NCBI RefSeq assembly: GCF_016859285.1
Contig: NC_053414.1
Location: forward strand, 29,312,005-29,376,004
DNA length: 64,000 nucleotides
Direction of reading: 5' to 3'
From: Xiphias gladius
Taxonomy: Eukaryota > Chordata > Actinopteri > Istiophoriformes > Xiphiidae
Shown here: positions 26,601-38,300 of the stretch, piece after piece
How positions within the stretch are numbered: position 1 is the first letter of the stretch
Layout of the letters: each line of letters starts with the position of its first letter
Translations under genes and position numbers: made by a program
Notes under the pieces: generated by a model
Seen by the model: only the letters and a program-made list of their open reading frames with translations
The model's database searches: none
What the model was told of the DNA's origin: nothing

Positions 26601-28171
26601 TGTGTAGTTTTGCAAGATAAATTACTTATATCATTTTATCACTATTCAGTACATCAAACCGGGTATTCTGTGTTGAACTGTGGCAAATGTACTTCTCTGT
26701 TGCTCCCTCAACCTGCCTCCTCTGCCACATTTCCCAGAAAGACTTTTTAGAAACCTCCAGAGATTAGGTGTGACCTTGCCACACTCGGCCCTGGGTTTGT
26801 ACCAGACGTGTAGGTGGAGGGAACGGTGCTGATTTGGAGCGGAACTGTTTTCCCTTCAAGGGAGAAACAAGAGCTGTGCTGCTTCCCACATATCTTAAGA
26901 CTGCGTTGCATCATGGTTTTCTGAAGCTACTGTTGTTGGTGGAGAAATTACTGTGGTTCTTTTTTTTTCTTTTTATGATGGATTTCTCTCTCTGTGGGAT
27001 TGTTGACACTGATGGGAAAAGTTCAGCCTAAAACAAAGTCCCTGCTCTGTTTTTGAGGGCCTAACACCAAAACTGATGTTTAGAATTATAGTTCCAATAT
27101 TTTATTGTCCAATACTTGTAAACATGTGTTCTACAGGAAAATCACTTAAGAAAGTCAACTAACAACTGCACACACAGACTATTCTGTGTCTGTTGCAGAT
27201 ACAGAATAGGTAAACATGAATCTGCCCAAGCATTGGGGACAAACCTTGTGCTACTTGACAAGTACCAACTAAATCATGTATTTGGCGTGTTTTGAAAGGA
27301 TCTGATTTTTAATACCTAGCTATAGGTGCCACATTATCTCAAAAAAAAAAAAAAAAAAAAAGAATGCTTGGGTGCCCCGGTAGCCTAATGGTTAAGGCAC
27401 ATACCTCATAGCCACAAATTCCCCAGGTCAGTTCCAGCTGGACTTTTGTTGCATGGCATAAAACTTCCCCTCCCCTTGTTTCCTGTCTGTCCATCAACAG
27501 TGATCTATCCATTTAATGTAGAAATGCCCAAAAAATCTTTATAGTAAAAAATAATGTATAAGATCTCTAGGTAGAGGAAAAAAGGTGCTTTCTCAGGTAC
27601 CACTCCCTGAGCATACAGCCTGACGCCGAAGTTTTCCAGTCAACAGTGTGTGTGTCAGTACCTTGATGTATCTCTCATGTGGGACATGTTTCAGGATGAT
27701 GGGCTCCATGGTGAGGACGTTGGCGAACTGCACCTCAGGGATGTAGAGGGCGCACACAACGTGGGCCCAGCCTGAGGGAGAGATTGGCAGGGGCTCTTTA
27801 TGAATCAAGTGGAAATCTACAGCTTTGATCTTATTTCAGGCAGGATGGGGGGGCGGGTCCTGCTGTTTCTAACTCAGGGAAACAGCAGGGGAGTGAGATT
27901 TACCTCCGCTGTCCGTCCTCTTGAGGGCACCATCTTTGTGGGGGCACAGCTCGCACCTCTGGGGCAGGACGAGAGAGAGCAGGGCTCACTGTGAGTGTGT
28001 CACTAGTCAGAAGGGCTGAATCAGAACTGGAGGGATATGTTCTGTCTTGTGTTGTGGTGTGGTGTGGTGTGGTGTGTTGGCATACTCACCACACGCGCCG
28101 CCCTCTCCTGTGACTCACACTTCCGACAGAACCACGGGCCGGTGGGCACCTGGACAATGCCGTAGCATGCT

Positions 28172-28238
<67 letters not shown>

Positions 28239-29191
28239 TGGGTCACTGGCACCATTTCTCTCCCACATTGTCATCTGCAGTTTTCCAACACATGTACGAA
28301 TATAACATATGGGCTCATGTCAGCCCACTGGTGTTGTCCAAAGTTCAAACCTCTTCATCATTTTCTAAACCAGTGTATTTGAAATGTACCTCTTGTGTTG
28401 TACTGCTGTCATCACGATCATTTGAATCCACTTGGGACTTCGACACGTTGAGTATGAATGAAACTGACCCTATGAGGGCTGCTCCCAACTCAACCTGCTG
28501 TGTCCACTTCTAACTTTTCTTTCTCTATCACATTTTTGAGCGCTTTCGCTGACTTTCAGGGACATCATCAGGGTGCCATAAATCTCCACCAGCGCCCCCC
28601 CCCCCCCCGACTTGGTCCGGCCAGCGGGCCGATTTTTTTTAACTCAGAAATACGATCCTCTAAGTCAACTGCTGCCCTCGATGGACGCAGAACAGCAACA
28701 AAGCAAACGGACACAAAACCGGCGGGCCCGCCGGGCTTACTTGTCGCAAAAACACGCCTCTCGCAGTCTACCGTGGACCCGACCGGGCCACGCGCGCGCG
28801 CGCACACACACTCACGGACCCACAGTGTCACCAAGGCGCCATCCAGGCTCGGTGTCATCCCGCTTGGCCCTGTGTGCTGAATCGTGTGTACGGAGAGGAA
28901 ACAACAAACAACACGCCTACCTACCCCTCCCACACACATCAACACACACACAAACACGCACGTAGGCAGCAGGCGATCTATCTACAAACCTATCGACCTA
29001 CCAGCACCTCTGGCTGCCTCCTGCCGCCGGCTCAGGCGCCACAGCTGCCCGGTAATCACACGCTAACCGCGGCTAATGTTACCTTGGTGAACGGCGACGC
29101 TGCAGCCTTGTCCATCACAGTAAACCAGCGGATTCTCAGCCCAGCCTCGCTCGTCTGAACACACGCAGCAACCTCCGACCATTTCCCGCAT
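11609..29191 (-). CDS. mllt6: mllt6 (AF17), PHD-finger chromatin reader, 20 exons
   Basis: Exons: 29191-29083, 28169-28090, 27958-27904, 27771-27662, 24620-24517, 22265-22172, 21477-21370, 21069-20980, 20743-20596, 20456-19632, 19073-18874, 18282-18165, 17922-17856, 17521-17373, 15294-15094, 14745-14669, 14365-13995, 13788-13689, 11952-11740, 11644-11609. Phases agree throughout and give 1084 aa (human about 1093). Order: PHD1 (8-60, [20 protein letters not shown]), zinc knuckle (64-96, [16 protein letters not shown]), PHD2 (119-180, [19 protein letters not shown]), acidic tract 345-375, AT-hook GRPRGSK 492-498, six His 508-513, leucine zipper 736-788 ([20 protein letters not shown]), Q-rich tail. 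The family reads histone H3 through the PHD module and recruits DOT1L through the zipper; nuclear. Start MREMVGG equals human MKEMVGG; an in-frame ATG 27 codons upstream (29272) is possible. MLLT6 rather than MLLT10 because [12 protein letters not shown], the [17 protein letters not shown] segment and synteny match. Only exon 20 is short enough to be uncertain. Confidence 0.94.
12890..12980 (+). repeat. tail of an interspersed fish repeat
   Basis: The sequence GTGAAACGCTTTGAGACTG followed by ACAAATAAACTTTATTTGACTTG resembles the 3' tails of repeats scattered through fish genomes, and shares the AATAAA-TTTGACTTG ending with the copy near 37.9 kb. It lies in the 1.7-kb mllt6 intron 11953-13688, which otherwise holds nothing I can name. 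Family not assigned. Confidence 0.4.
15295..17372 (-). other. mllt6: mllt6 intron 14, no features
   Basis: A 2.1-kb intron between exons 14 and 15. It includes purine-rich stretches (16500-16760) and an A run near 17195-17210. I see no exon or recognisable element. Confidence 0.6.
18937..19056 (-). repeat. mllt6: 33-nt tandem repeat inside mllt6 exon 11
   Basis: Exon 11 encodes three consecutive 11-residue units, [22 protein letters not shown] and [11 protein letters not shown] (residues 586-618). The DNA units are imperfect copies 33 nt apart, so the repeat is in frame. Confidence 0.85.
19199..19233. repeat. perfect inverted repeat, 15-bp arms
   Basis: TCCTGCCCTACTTTC, a 5-nt spacer CATCA, and then the exact complement GAAAGTAGGGCAGGA. 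It lies in the mllt6 intron between exons 10 and 11. Confidence 0.95.
21566..21990. mobile_element. interspersed fish repeat with internal hairpin
   Basis: Begins near GAACAGTTTGGCATTTTGGG and includes CAGCCAGCAGCCAGTTAGC, AACAGCTAGCCTGGCTCTG and CTATTTCTTGG. I recognise this order from a repeat abundant in percomorph fish genomes. Its 3' half folds on itself: TCGGACTATTTCTTG near 21843 pairs with CAAGAAATAGTCCG near 21946. No coding capacity. Probably a non-autonomous DNA element; boundaries approximate. It lies in mllt6 intron 6. Confidence 0.65.
22806..24480 (-). mobile_element. 5'-truncated L1-like LINE (ORF2 fragment plus 3' end)
   Basis: In mllt6 intron 5, same strand as the gene. Reverse-strand translation shows, with frame changes, the L1-type ORF2 segment [13 protein letters not shown] then [10 protein letters not shown] near 24090-24170, and further on [11 protein letters not shown] and [14 protein letters not shown] near 23270-23400, typical of the ORF2 C-terminus. 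Upstream [16 protein letters not shown] near 24300-24350 matches the segment after the reverse transcriptase catalytic core. The element ends with AATAAATAATTGAAAAAAAG around 22830-22806, an A-rich LINE tail. Endonuclease and most of the reverse transcriptase are absent. Several stops and frame breaks make it dead. The 5' boundary is approximate. Confidence 0.75.
24621..27661 (-). other. mllt6: mllt6 intron 4
   Basis: A 3.0-kb intron between exons 4 and 5. It contains a short compound CA tract near 25880-25915, an A run near 27340, and one SINE at about 27366-27551. Nothing else recognised. Confidence 0.6.
27366..27551 (+). mobile_element. tRNA-derived SINE
   Basis: A tRNA-like head with an A box TAGCCTAATGGTTAAGG (27381-27397) and a degenerate B box GGTCAGTTCC (27426-27435), followed by TTTGTTGCATGGCAT and TTTCCTGTCTGTC, then AATGCCCAAAAAATC. 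This arrangement matches a common teleost SINE. Antisense to mllt6, in intron 4. An A run precedes it. Confidence 0.75.
28173..28235 (+). repeat. (AC)n microsatellite at the mllt6 exon 2 acceptor
   Basis: About 31 AC units. On the mllt6 strand this is (TG)31 followed directly by CAG and exon 2, so it takes the place of the polypyrimidine tract. Confidence 0.98.
28236..29082 (-). other. mllt6: mllt6 intron 1
   Basis: The half next to exon 1 is GC-rich with CpGs and a CGCG tract near 28793, continuing the gene's CpG-rich 5' end. A run of 14 C lies at 28595-28608. No exon seen. Confidence 0.6.
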
Positions 29192-29480
29192 GCTGCTCCC
29201 ATATGAAGAAATGTATTCCCCCCCCCGGCAACGGCTCAGACCTCGCCCAGGCCTGTCAAGTGGTCGTCCCACTCTTTATCGCCGCTCCGAGCATAGTCGT
29301 GGGCCGCTTTCGTCGCGCAGTTTTAGCGCAGCGGAGAGCAGAAATCTCGGCGTGGGGTTTGTGGTGCTGCTGCTGCTGCTGCTGCTGCTACGTTTTTTCC
29401 GTGATGTTATCCCCGTACCCCATAGAAGCGATGCAGTGCGCATGCTCAGACTGGGGCGGAATAAAAGTAACAGCAAAGGT
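29192..29480 (-). promoter_or_regulatory. mllt6: CpG-rich mllt6 5' UTR and promoter region
   Basis: GC-rich, CpG-bearing sequence upstream of the mllt6 start codon, as expected for a broadly expressed chromatin gene. It contains (TGC)8 at 29365-29388, which reads as (GCA)8 on the gene strand. No TATA box is obvious. The transcription start is not determined. Confidence 0.45.
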
Positions 29481-31860
29481 AGTAAGTTATCGTTGTTAAC
29501 CCGATTCGCTTTCTCACCGCGTGTTGTCAGACGGCCCTCACATTAAGCTTTGAACTCGTTTCATTGCGACAAAGTTCTGCTCGCACGCACCTCTTCCCGA
29601 AGAATTTTATAAATTAGATTAGTAGAACATGTGGATCGATCAGTCAAAACCGCTGGCTGCGCTGTTTCTCTAATCAAGTTTGTTTCGACAGCCCCATCTC
29701 CAGGATTTCCACGGAACAACAAGGCAACAATTACAAGTTGTGTCACCATCCAATGTCCTGACCAGAAATGAACATCCACAGAGCGAATGATGCATGTGTG
29801 TGTACTGCCTTATCTTTCAGATTGTGATTTACTACATTTTGGTCTAAGTTTTAAATGACCTATAAGAAGCTGTCTTCATTTGCATTTACTGTTTTTCTCT
29901 GTACATTAAACTCTCTCTCGTTGCACCGAAAGAAATGAGCAAAATAAATATATGGAAGTTCAATTCCAGTTTGTCCACCTGACCCACACTGAGGTTCCAT
30001 GACTCAAACTTGATTCCTTGGTTCCTCTCAGTGTCAGCGTGTCCACAGTGTGTTGTTGTTCCAGTTAAAATACATCAGCATGGATTTCAATTAGATTTTT
30101 GGCTGTCAGGTTGACCCCTGTAATTCAGTCGGCAGATGTCACCAGAGGCCTTTCATTTTGACTGGACTTGCGTCATCGTGTGCTTTATGACTTTATGGTG
30201 GAAATGGAACTTCAGATACAGGCGCACAGTTCGGGCAAGAAGCAGGGCTTTCTAGATGGAAGTTCCATACGTGTTTCCCTACATGTTTTTTTTTTTTTTT
30301 CCAGAAAATATTCTCTCTCTGTGTCCTCAAGCTGTTTTTAATCCTCCCGTATAACCACGAACTACACTGACGTCACTTTTAAACTTCTGAAGTACAAACA
30401 CACAAGCTTACTCAACAAACTACACAAGAAAAATACCATGAAGTTAACCTCTTAGAATTGTAAAAAGAGAAGAAGCGTGGTTGTACTTTTGAAATGGATG
30501 ACTGGGCTTTTTAATCCAACATGTAGACATGAAGCTGCAATGACAGTTTGCCTCACAAGTGTCACTTCTCTTCAAACCCAAACAGAGAAAAGGGAACTGC
30601 CACCGATGGAGAGGACAGATAGCGTGGTGGCAGCTGGATGAAGCTAACACCCTTTTCAGGTCTGAAGGCAGCAAAGCATGACCGAGTCCCTGCACTGACA
30701 TGTGGGCGAAGTGCATCCACACTGACATGCACACACACAGCCCGATGTGCTTACATATTAACTTGGGGGCTATTCCGAACCTATGTGTTCACCAAAATTT
30801 CCCCGATACACTCAGAACAGAGTGATTAAGCTGGCAGTGTAGATTCATAACTTTGTCATATCAAAAATTCCCACAAACCCTCAGTTTTTATCTAAATTCT
30901 TCCCGCACACAGATAAATTCCCATATGTGGAGTTTTACTGGCAGACACAATGTATTACTGTTCATTCTGTGGGTGAAGTGAGAGCTAAGTGGGAAGGGTG
31001 AAACTATTGATTAAAATCATTTTTGCTGATTATTTTATCATGAGCTTTCTTCTAGTTTAAAGAAATAATATTAAGATATTCTTCATTCTGCTTGAGACCA
31101 CTAGTGGGTCCTAGAACCCGCCTTGGGACCCATTGCTCTAGAGCGCTAATGCAACAAGGAAAACACATCAAGATGAATTCACCGTCATATGCAGTCCCCC
31201 ACTTCCCCCAGCAGATGGATGCTGGTGTGAGGAGACTTCTGATCTACTGACGTGTATTTCCTCAGCGTACCGGGAAGAAACAGTTGAGATCTAAATCCCG
31301 GGCCAAAATTAGGAGACAATCCCATAACAAATGTAAGTGTCATTTGACATTTTCCCCTCATTTGATCACTTACAGAGCATATCAATACTTAGATACTGCA
31401 AGGGAATATTCGCTCATCCTCTGTTATTGATTTCATGTAACACAACAGCTGTCACAAATCTTTAGGTGATCAGCAGCACATTATATTTAATTTAGACCTA
31501 CCTTGATTCTTACTTATGTCCCCATTACCACTGTCCTTTTTAGATATACTGTAGTTTTGAACTTGCTAAGTTCTATATATACCTCTGTTAAGTGTGACAG
31601 AAACATCTCTGCAAAACTGTGAGCCATTTCTAACAAGTGGGAGCGCTAAATGAGTATAATATTCAGGAGTGAGAAACCAACACATGGTGCAGAGCGAAGT
31701 GATGTCCTTTGAAGCCGTGAACTGCACTTCTCTCAAAACCACAGCCTAAAAGGAGACATGTGACCTTCTAGATAATAGGATTTTTTTTCTGCAGTCTTGA
31801 ATTGGCAAGTGTTTCTCAGAGACACTTCTCTCAACAAGGTGCAGGTCTATGTGTAATGAA
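29481..31860. other. intergenic, mllt6 promoter side to ikzf3 3' end
   Basis: About 2.4 kb without a plausible exon. A T run at 30287-30300 is the only simple repeat of note. I see nothing else I can name. Confidence 0.5.
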
Positions 31861-32067
31861 GGAAAAAAGAGATTCTCTTTTATTTTTACACCTTTACACA
31901 GATAATAGAAAAACAAACAGCAGATACACAATAAATGCATTCATTTGTGCTACTCGGTTGGACATTTAAATGAATACATGGCATATTGCTATGTAACATA
32001 AACAGCGGCTTCAGCAGGTTCATTACGTACAAATGAATATATGAAAAGGAGGTAGAATTACTCCCAT

Positions 32068-32070
<3 letters not shown>

Positions 32071-32142
<72 letters not shown>
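32071..32142 (+). repeat. (CA)n microsatellite in ikzf3 3' UTR
   Basis: About 36 uninterrupted CA units; (UG)36 in the ikzf3 transcript. Confidence 0.98.
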
Positions 32143-32146
<4 letters not shown>

Positions 32147-32246
32147 ACAGAGAGCGATAACTGCTACCTCATGCTTTCATTTGTGATACTACCAGCTACT
32201 TATATGAGTACATCTGTGTGTGTGCTCTTACAGTGTTATGCGTCTG

Positions 32247-32249
<3 letters not shown>

Positions 32250-32277
<28 letters not shown>
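32250..32277 (+). repeat. (GT)n microsatellite just after the ikzf3 stop
   Basis: About 14 GT units, (CA)14 in the ikzf3 transcript, beginning some 30 nt after the stop codon. Confidence 0.97.
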
Positions 32278-32280
<3 letters not shown>

Positions 32281-32308
32281 AAAGCATGAAAATCAGCATG
32301 AATGACAG

Positions 32309-35300
32309 CTACTTCAATTCTAGGCGGTGCTCGCCTCGGGCTATGTGGGAAGAGAACTCGTAACGGTCCCGGCTGCGGTGGCCACACACGTTGCACTCAA
32401 GCGGGTTGCGGAAGCCGTGGCACCCCATGTGGATGGTGAACATGACGTAGTCCAGGAAAATCACCCTGCAGTGGCTGCAGGGGTAAACTGCCCCGGGCAG
32501 CGTTCCTGCCTCCCCGTCAGCCCGCACCACTCGCAAGGCCTCCAGCGGCGACAAGGGGATGGGCTGGGCATGTGGGTGAGGGACGCCGTTCTGGTGGTTC
32601 AGCCCCCCCAGCAGGTGCCCTAAGTTGTACATGACAGGCTGGGACATCTGGGAGTTGTCAGTGTGGAATGAGTCCATACCGAGGGGTGGCTGGGCGGCGT
32701 GAGGGAGGCCCAAGAGTGACATTCCCATCTTATGGCCGTTGGTGAGGCCCATAGGGTTAATGTCGTTACGACTTAACGGGATGGGGTAGGGCCTGTGGGA
32801 GGGAGCTGGGTCGCTGTCTGGGCCTGTGAAGATTGGTTGTTGCTGATGGTGGCCGTCTGGCCCTGGGGAGCCTGGCGGAGGATCCTTGACATCAGTTCGG
32901 TGGACCAGCTCCCTATTAAAGCTCAGGTCCAGGCAGACACCGTTGTCGCCTAGACCAGTAACAGGAGAAGAAAGAGCACTCAAGACTCAACCGGAGGAGG
33001 TTTAACATACTTCATCCAACAGCACGGCCAGAGGAACAGCACAGACAGCAAGAAGCAGTTATTGCTTAGAAGTGGACTAAGAAACGTATATGTGCGCCCC
33101 CCCAGGATAACAAAAGGGAAAATTGATACCACGAACCGGAACACACCAGGTTCACAGGACAAAAGAATCTTTAAAGCATCAGAGTATCCTGAGCCAGCAG
33201 CTGAACTTGTAGGAGGACAGAGGGCTGAGAGGAAGCAGACGACGCAGATGAAGGCCTCTAGTGCAGCTGCGCCACAGAAGTATAGACAGACAGGCACCTG
33301 CTCACGTTTCTCGCCTCCCGCCTGTTCTCTCTCTCTCTCTCTCTCTGCGGTTGCAGACATTACTTCTCTTTTACCCCTGTGGTTGTCATATTGAAAGATC
33401 TCACTTCATTTGTCAACCTGATAGAGAGACGTAGGAGGGTTTTTTACCCATACACCCTTGTTTGCGAGCAGCTTGAGGCTTGATTGCGAAACTACAACCC
33501 AATGTTCGCTGGGCTTAACCAGAAAGGTGACAGCCAGCTATTGAAAATCGTTGTGTTGTGTGTGAACGCCCATAAAGTTTGGGAAATCACTGTGCCAAGT
33601 CAGCCATTTACTGAAACTTGTATCTTTTGATCATTCATCACCCAGGCAAATTATCTGAGTTTGAATCAAAACATACAAAGTGAGTGTTTAAACTGAGAAG
33701 TTTCAAGTGAGTGTTTCTCTTTTTTTCATGTATCCATTAAATTTAACCATGCATGTTTACTAATACCCACCTATGACACAATTCTGGCAGAGAATTTAGG
33801 CCAGTGGAGACCACTCTGTGGTGTGTGCAGGTATGAGCAGGTGTTCTGCCCTCAGTTCCTGTTTGGCAAGAGATGGAAGCCAGCAAAGACAGACAGACAG
33901 ACAAACAAGTAGCTCAGACAGACAACTTGAAATACTCTACGAAAACATGAATTTGGTATTGTAAAGCATAAATGCCAGCAAAAAGCACAAATGTTATATA
34001 CATTTCAAAAAGACAGCAGCATATTATAGCTGTAGAAGCTTAGGTTTAGTTTTAAAATATATTTGTCAGTAAACAGGTGGACATTATTAACATAAAAATA
34101 GTAGTAAAAGTAGCAATTAAGTAGACCTACAAATCAAACAAATTTTTTGTTTAAATCTAAAGTAATACTGTAAGCTGCTTGTAAAGTTACAACACAACTC
34201 TGAGGTCAGTGCCTCTGCTCAACCCCTATGTGTCTGTGTTGTGAGTTTTTTTTTTTTTTTTTTTTTTACCAGTGAACTTCTGTGGCATTGAACTCTTCCG
34301 TTTGGCTACATTGCTGGCAAGCCTGTCGAGCAGCAGAGCGCGCTCAGTGCCCATTTGAGTCCTGGATGCGTGGCTGTCCTCTGCTTGACAGCAAGAGAGT
34401 GAGAGAGTCAGTGCAAGGAGGAAATGAAGACCTCAATCAAGCAGCATCATGAGTAAAGAAGTACACTGAGCAGCAGCTGTCCACCTCTCAAAGGTAGGTA
34501 ATGTGAAGTAAAAAACTTTTGCAAAACACCCCAGCTGCTTGAAGCAGAGACACACTGGGAGGAACGAGATATTAATTTCAGATCAGAAGCTCCTTTGACC
34601 TCACTTCCTGGTGCTTTTTTACTTCATCAGTGCAGGAGGGGAGACCACAGGATGAGGATGTACTTCCTCACCACTACAGCACTATCAGGCATAAACGTAC
34701 GACATTTGGTGACCACAGAAGCAGAGCATTGTCTGTGTCATGCAACCATGCAACTGTCCTGCCGATATCTAAAGGCCTGTTTGGGGGGAGGTTAGACATA
34801 GAGGGTGTATTTTTGTGTGCACGTATGTGTTGGGTGGCTGGGCTGAACCATTTGCCCTACATATTTGGCTTCCCCTTTGCTGCTACAGACATGAGAGGCG
34901 GTCTCCATAGTGCTGTGTCTCCACACCACAGCAGCCATAACCTATTTAGCAGTAATGATGGGGTAACAGCCATAAGCTCATTAATGAGGCTATAAAAACA
35001 GGATCTGTTAGCGATAACAGCTTTAACTGTGCGCCTGCTGCATATGCACACGTGTTTACATGGACCGTGCTGTGATCTGATTACACGAACAGCTATATGT
35101 GTATGTGTGAACTGTGTCTGTGTGTGTCCTGTAAAGACATGTTGGAGTTTTGAAGATGCTTTTGGGTTTCATGTGAGCAAGTTTCAGAAAGTGGCGGTGA
35201 AGGTGGAGTGTGTGATGGCTGCTCACCTTTCTCAGTGGGGCCTTTGTTCTGAATGTACACATGGCACCTTTCTCTGTGCTCTTCGAGAGAGCTGCGCTGC

Positions 35301-38300
35301 TTGTAGCTGCGACTGCAGTGGTTGCACTTGAAGGGCTTCTCTACTGTGAGTAAAAGAGTTTCGGTTAATCGCTAAGACATGAAACATCGACAACATCTAA
35401 ATGGTACAGCGAGTATTATTTCCTTAAGTGAGTGGTTTCATACAAAACTGATGATGTGCATATTGGAGATTGTGCAGCGCGTCTGCAGGTAAAACGCATG
35501 AACTGAACGTGAATGCGTAAGATGTCATATGTCTGTAACCATATGAGATTGCATAACGGGGTGTTACTGGAAGAGCCAGGCCAGCTCAGCAGGCCTTGTG
35601 AAATCCATTTAAACAGGAGTGAGAAACTAACTTGAAGGAGTGAGAAACCAACCAACATCGTACTGTACCCAGGTGCATGCGGTATCAGTGCATATCATGT
35701 TCACATCTGAGTGAATGAGTGTGCATGTGGCTGGCTGGTACCAGAATGGGTGCGCAGGTGTCCGCTCAGAGCATCGCGTCGACGGCAGGCGTAGCTGCAC
35801 ATGGGGCATTTGAAAGGCTTCTCCCCGGAGTGCAGTTTGATGTGGCGAAGCAGGTTTCCCTTCTGCGTGAAGGAGGCCCCACACTGAGTGCAGTGGAATG
35901 GCCTCTCACCTGAGTGAGAAAAAAAAACACACACCATGAAAACAGTCCTGCGCATTTCACCTTTCAACATGACATTCGCATTGTATTTTTGACTTCACAT
36001 GAAAGCTCGATCTTAGTAAATGATCTGTTGTTGCAGATTCACTGTGTGGAGTTAATTAGTTCAACTGTAGATTACTGCTGAACAACACGCTGTTGTGCTA
36101 ATCACAGTTTCATAAGTGGCAATCTTGTGATAGCTCCGAAATCAATATTTTTTCAGAATGATCAGGTTTTTTTATGATTTACTTTAATCGCCAACTCTTT
36201 TTCTTGTTCCCTGTATTACAGTGAATCGCAAAAAACATAAAATCATTCATCATCTTTGAAAAAGGAACAAGGCAACATCCACTTCAATTGTCAGAACCCT
36301 AGAAACGATGTTCTCACGCGCCAGCCACACAAATACAGCATATTGTGTTGACTTCCCACGTTGAAAACACAGCCTCATGAGTTTCACATTCTACAACTCC
36401 ACTGCACTGATAAAAATGTATGTTTTACTACTTAAACTAATAAACACAGCGTGACATCTTGAATTCAACATGACGATCCCTTAAAGTCAGTAATGCACTC
36501 ACACTGCTATGTAAATGATCATGGTTATTATAGGGACTAATGTAACCTCAGTATCTTCATTTCTTAAACTCTGCTTTGCTACTTTGTTAGTCCCACTGTA
36601 GCTTGATGGAAGGAATAAGAAGGACAGAGTTCATTCATCATGAGTCAAAGGGTCCTCGCTTTAAAAGCAGAACTCTTGACCTTAACTCTTTGACACCTTT
36701 TGTATTGTATTGTACCCTTTGTTATGATGTGTGCAGATGTGGCCTACAATTCTATATTTCATCACAGTGACAAGTTTTACTTTGTGTGGATAGACAGCAA
36801 GCTGACAACAGCAGAAAAAGTGTGCTTCATTTGCACAGGATGAGCATTATTTTCCATACTGTTATACTGCTCTACGCACTTGCTTTGAACAGGTTACACT
36901 TTAATGAACTATATAAATAAGCGAGTTATTACAGGAATTGCAAAATTTGGGCCAATATAATGATCTATCTGTTACTGCGATCAAATCACAAAATGATTGC
37001 ATGTGCTTTATATTAGAAAAACAATAGAGGATATTTCACAATCTCTCGCTGTTGCTGGAGCTCTGGTATAGACGTGCGTCATGTATGATGCAGACTTGCA
37101 TGTTCTTAATCATAGTTACTCAGTCAAACTTCTCGACCTTGTTGATACAAGGCACCATCTCTCTATGCTATCAACAGTGTGATCATTGCGCAACTATTGT
37201 ATATGAGGTCAGGTGTTTGGACTGTGTTCCTGTGCTTACCCGTATGGCTGCGTTTGTGCACCAGCAGTACGTTGATGCTGACGCAGGACAGGCCACAGAT
37301 GTCACAGTTGAGCTTGCCTGTCGCCTGGATGCGGGGCGCCATGGCTCCAGGCACACAAGTCCCTTCTGCAGCTGCTGCTGCTACGTGGGCGTCTGGCAGG
37401 GCTGCACTTTCATAACGTGAGTAGTCCACCAGCGACAGGTCCTGCGGCTCGTTCAGGGTATCTACCTCTTCATCCCCCTCCCTGTCCCTCTCCTCATCAT
37501 CGTCCTCCTCTGTCCTTTCCTCATCAAATCCTTCCTCAATCCCGTCCTCACTGGCCCCCTCTGGTTCCTCTTTTGGCACAATCTCTCGTTCTTTTTCAGC
37601 CTTGAGATACTGCTCATTATCTTCCATTTCCTCAGCCTCGGTCTTTATCAGCCCTAAGCAGGGAGGAAGCAAAGAATTTACTTGGAGAAAACATTTCATC
37701 AATACACACATAAAGTGAGAGAAACATGTTATTGAAAAGCACTGATTTACAGAAACAAGACATATGGAGTGATGTATAGTACATATACATATAACAGCTG
37801 AGAAGTTTTTCCTGTTCAAGGGTTTCATTGGGGAGTTGTTCCTTGTCCGATTTGAGGGTCTAAGGACAGAGGGTGTTGTAATGCTGTAGAGACTGTTAAG
37901 CCCTTTTGGGCAATTTTTTCTGATTTGTGATATCGGACTATATAAATAAAATTTGACTTGACTTGATGCTCAAACTTCAAAATAAGGGGCTAAATAAGCT
38001 TGATGAGACTCCACTCCAAGCAGAATGTGAAAGGCTGTCACATCTGCAGTTCTACATTTGTATTTCATGGTTGATAGTTTGATATTAGTATTAGCACATC
38101 TCCAAAATATGGGTAGCTTAATTTGGGCCAATGCACAGTGTCAAGAAGAGATTCAGAAGATGTGTGCTCGAGATAAGGGGAAGGCATTTCCTCTCAACAC
38201 ACAGATACTAGAACCATGGCAGGAGAGAGACGCAGCAGGTGTCTCAGACAGACAACACCAATTCCTCATCTGCTTTTAAAAAGAAATTTCAGATTGGTTG

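Larger units (their letters stand above)
31861..32308 (-). other. ikzf3: probable ikzf3 3' UTR
   Basis: Non-coding sequence after the ikzf3 stop. It contains, in transcript order, (CA)14 and then (UG)36. An AATAAA lies on the minus strand at 31884-31879, suggesting cleavage near 31860. Confidence 0.5.

Noticed and set aside
27366-27440. Possible tRNA gene
   Set aside because: A and B boxes are degenerate, no cloverleaf closes, and the SINE body follows.
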